Assembly: GCA_963969395.1 (NCBI GenBank)
Contig: OZ017795.1
Location: 33,399,063 to 33,463,062 of the forward strand
From: Pseudoscleropodium purum
Taxonomy: Eukaryota; Streptophyta; Bryopsida; Hypnales; Brachytheciaceae
Direction: 5' to 3'
Length of the DNA: 64,000 nucleotides
Shown here piece by piece: positions 62,401 through 64,000 of the stretch (within the stretch, counting starts at the first letter, position 1; every line of letters begins with the position of its first letter). A model generated the notes under the pieces. That model was not told where the DNA came from. It made no database searches and saw only the letters and a list, made by a program, of their open reading frames with translations. Made by a program: the position numbers and the translations under genes.

Positions 62401-63864
62401 TTCGTGAAGCGTTGGGATTTAGTATTGGGAAAGTGTCTCGGCAATACCGAACACCTAATAATTCCGTTGACATCATTGAATTTAATAGATCTTCGCATTC
62501 TAAACGCGTGACTTTATGACACATGATCAGAATTGTCCTTGTGACCAGTAGATTTCTTAAGTGTCGTTGACAGGACTCGTGTCCATAGTGAATAGTGCTT
62601 CAAAGGCATATTCTCTTTGCTAGAAGTGGGTCTTGCTCACTTCATGCTAAGAGTTTCTTTGTGCACTTTTCAGGTACCATCTACAACGGTGCAGCCCTTC
62701 TTCATGCGGAAGGTGCTCGTGAAGTATATGCTTGCTGTACACATGCCGTTTTGAGGTATGCTCTGATTTTAAATCTACCCCGATACTTTTCTTCGTGACT
62801 CTCATTCGTTCCCTTTTTCATTCCGCCTCATGCTGTGTTTCCTCTCACTGACTTCTGGCCAGACGCAGTACAGTCAGGTCCAGTTTATTTACGATTTTTT
62901 CAGACCAGGCTCACTAGAAATTTCAGCAACTTCAAGAAGCTCTAGCGTACTCAAAAATGAATCAATTTTGAAATTTCAAATTGCATTGGAATCACATTGA
63001 AGTCTACTTCAACTTAATAACAAGTGGAAAATGAATAATGTAAAATCATATTACAAGTTGGATTGATTTTACACACTATCTCCCATTTCATAGAAGATAG
63101 TGAAAGACTTCTTGCATTCTGCTTGCATTAGGGTGAAGAAAAAACAAAAAGTGATACAAAATTTTCAAGTGGCATGTGATCAAGTTGTCTCAAAAGCAAT
63201 TGTGAAGATTCAGTTTTAATATGTACCTTAAATTATAAGTTGTAATTTTCACAAATGGTGGTAACACCAAATGGGAGATAGTATATAAAGAACATCAAAC
63301 TCTTTGTATGATTTTCAATTACATGTGTGCATTTGTAATGGTGGTAAAGTAGACTTCAGTGTGATTCCAATGCAATTTGGAACTTGAAATTCCATTCATA
63401 TTTGAGTGCACACGGGCCTCCCAAAGTTATCCAAATTTTCAGCAGGATTCAGAATTCGTAAATGAACTGGACCTGACTGTACAGTGCAACTGTATTTGCT
63501 TCCTTTGTTCAATTATCGTCCGTTTCTGTGCCCTCTTGACATTGTCCCTTGTGATGGCAGTCCACCTGCTATAGAGAGACTTTCAGGAGGACTATTTCAC
63601 GAAGTTATCACCACCAACACAATACCTTTGAGAGAAACACACTACTTTCCACAGCTGACAGTGTTGTCCGTCGCCAACCTCCTTGGAGAAACCATCTGGC
63701 GAGTGCACGAGGAAGGCTCTGTGAGTAGCATGCTAACCCACTGCACATCACTTGGTGTCACATCTTCAGTTAATGACTGTTTTTTACAACATGTTCGAAT
63801 CTACGTTGCTTCAGCCCGGCACTCCTGTACTTTTGAAGTAATTTCCTGGCAACAAACTTGGTAG
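59467..63864 (+). CDS. Ribose-phosphate pyrophosphokinase (PRPP synthetase), class I plant type, probably plastidic
   Basis: It transfers pyrophosphate from ATP to ribose 5-phosphate, making PRPP for purine, pyrimidine, histidine and tryptophan synthesis. Proposed exons are 59467-59625, 60737-60919, 61056-61304, 61580-61723, 61836-62003, 62285-62354, 62674-62755 and 63561-63864. All junctions are GT-AG with consistent phase, giving about 452 residues; plant relatives have about 400. Residues 1-53 ([15 protein letters not shown]...) are serine- and arginine-containing, like a plastid transit peptide. The core starts at [48 protein letters not shown], the metal-binding DLHSGQ (residues 225-230), [27 protein letters not shown] and the PRPP loop [10 protein letters not shown] (317-326) are intact. 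[15 protein letters not shown] closes the core. The start is uncertain because in-frame ATGs also occur at 59401 and 59434. The exon 2 acceptor could instead be after 60682 in the same phase, adding 18 residues. The C-terminus is uncertain: the open frame runs 43 codons past SVSSM to a stop at 63862-63864, or a GTGAGT donor after 63720 joins 63901-63933. Confidence 0.9.
62871..63479. mobile_element. MITE with long inverted repeats in intron 7 of the PRPP synthetase gene
   Basis: The ends start CAGTCAGGTCCAGTT when read inward, and the inverted similarity continues, interrupted, for more than 130 bp to a well-kept block CATTGGAATCACA. TA dinucleotides flank it at 62869-62870 and 63480-63481, which suits a Tc1/mariner-type insertion. 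The 609 bp element makes up three quarters of the 805 bp intron and ends 81 bp before the next exon. It has no coding capacity. Confidence 0.8.
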
Positions 63865-64000
63865 TACCACGGGTTCTGATTTCACCCCTTGATTTTCCAG
63901 GCCAAACCAGAGAAATACTCCAGTCTTTCATGATCCCCACAGAAGTGGCCAGCAACTCATTGGCTACCAAACTCAGCACTATGAGGACCGGCACATGCTA
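63865..64000 (+). other. Downstream flank or alternative last exon of PRPP synthetase gene
   Basis: A good acceptor (TTGATTTTCCAG, ending at 63900) is followed by ten codons and a TGA at 63931-63933. This can be joined in phase with the donor after 63720. If unused, the region is 3' untranslated sequence. Confidence 0.4.

Noticed and set aside
1..64000. CRISPR arrays, operons, ribosome binding sites, rRNA genes
   Set aside because: Nothing of the kind is visible, and the genes have spliceosomal introns, so bacterial features are not expected.

Overview
The window is nuclear DNA of a plant (streptophyte). The two recognisable genes have many small exons joined by GT-AG introns. One encodes a plant-type OTU deubiquitinase and the other a plant-type ribose-phosphate pyrophosphokinase with a transit-peptide-like N-terminus. 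The intergenic DNA is very AT-rich and is made largely of short DNA transposons, a decayed LINE and simple repeats. A large-genome land plant such as a fern, lycophyte, gymnosperm or moss would fit, but the sequence does not settle the species. There is no sign of bacterial, organellar or viral sequence.

Layout. Positions 1-1600 have mixed base composition and hold one possible two-exon minus-strand gene for a 73-residue protein. From about 1.6 kb to 51.9 kb I find no convincing host gene. The dominant structure there is a family of elements of about 0.26-0.98 kb that begin TTAA-CCYYTAAAGG and end with the inverse. At 7.3-8.9 kb one copy interrupts the second of three tandem repeat units, and the third unit preserves the empty TTAA target. 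This gives internal evidence for a TTAA target duplication, the hallmark of piggyBac-type elements. Other insertions are a 549 bp Stowaway-like MITE nested in one of these elements (TA duplication), a CACTA element with a GTG duplication carrying a tRNA-related SINE-like insert, decayed LINE pieces with a zf-RVT region, several unassigned inverted-repeat elements and a few tandem arrays. At 51.96-52.75 kb there is a lysine-rich open frame with 17-residue repeats.

The right end is gene-dense. An OTU cysteine protease of 477 residues in 10 coding exons runs on the minus strand (57353 to 53805). A plastid-type class I PRPP synthetase in 8 coding exons runs on the plus strand from 59467 to about 63864. 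The two are head to head, and the space between them contains a TACCC-rich degenerate repeat. Intron 7 of the PRPP synthetase gene consists mostly of a 609 bp MITE. The OTU enzyme removes ubiquitin, while PRPP synthetase supplies PRPP for nucleotide, histidine and tryptophan synthesis. They share no obvious pathway, so any common control would come only from the divergent arrangement.
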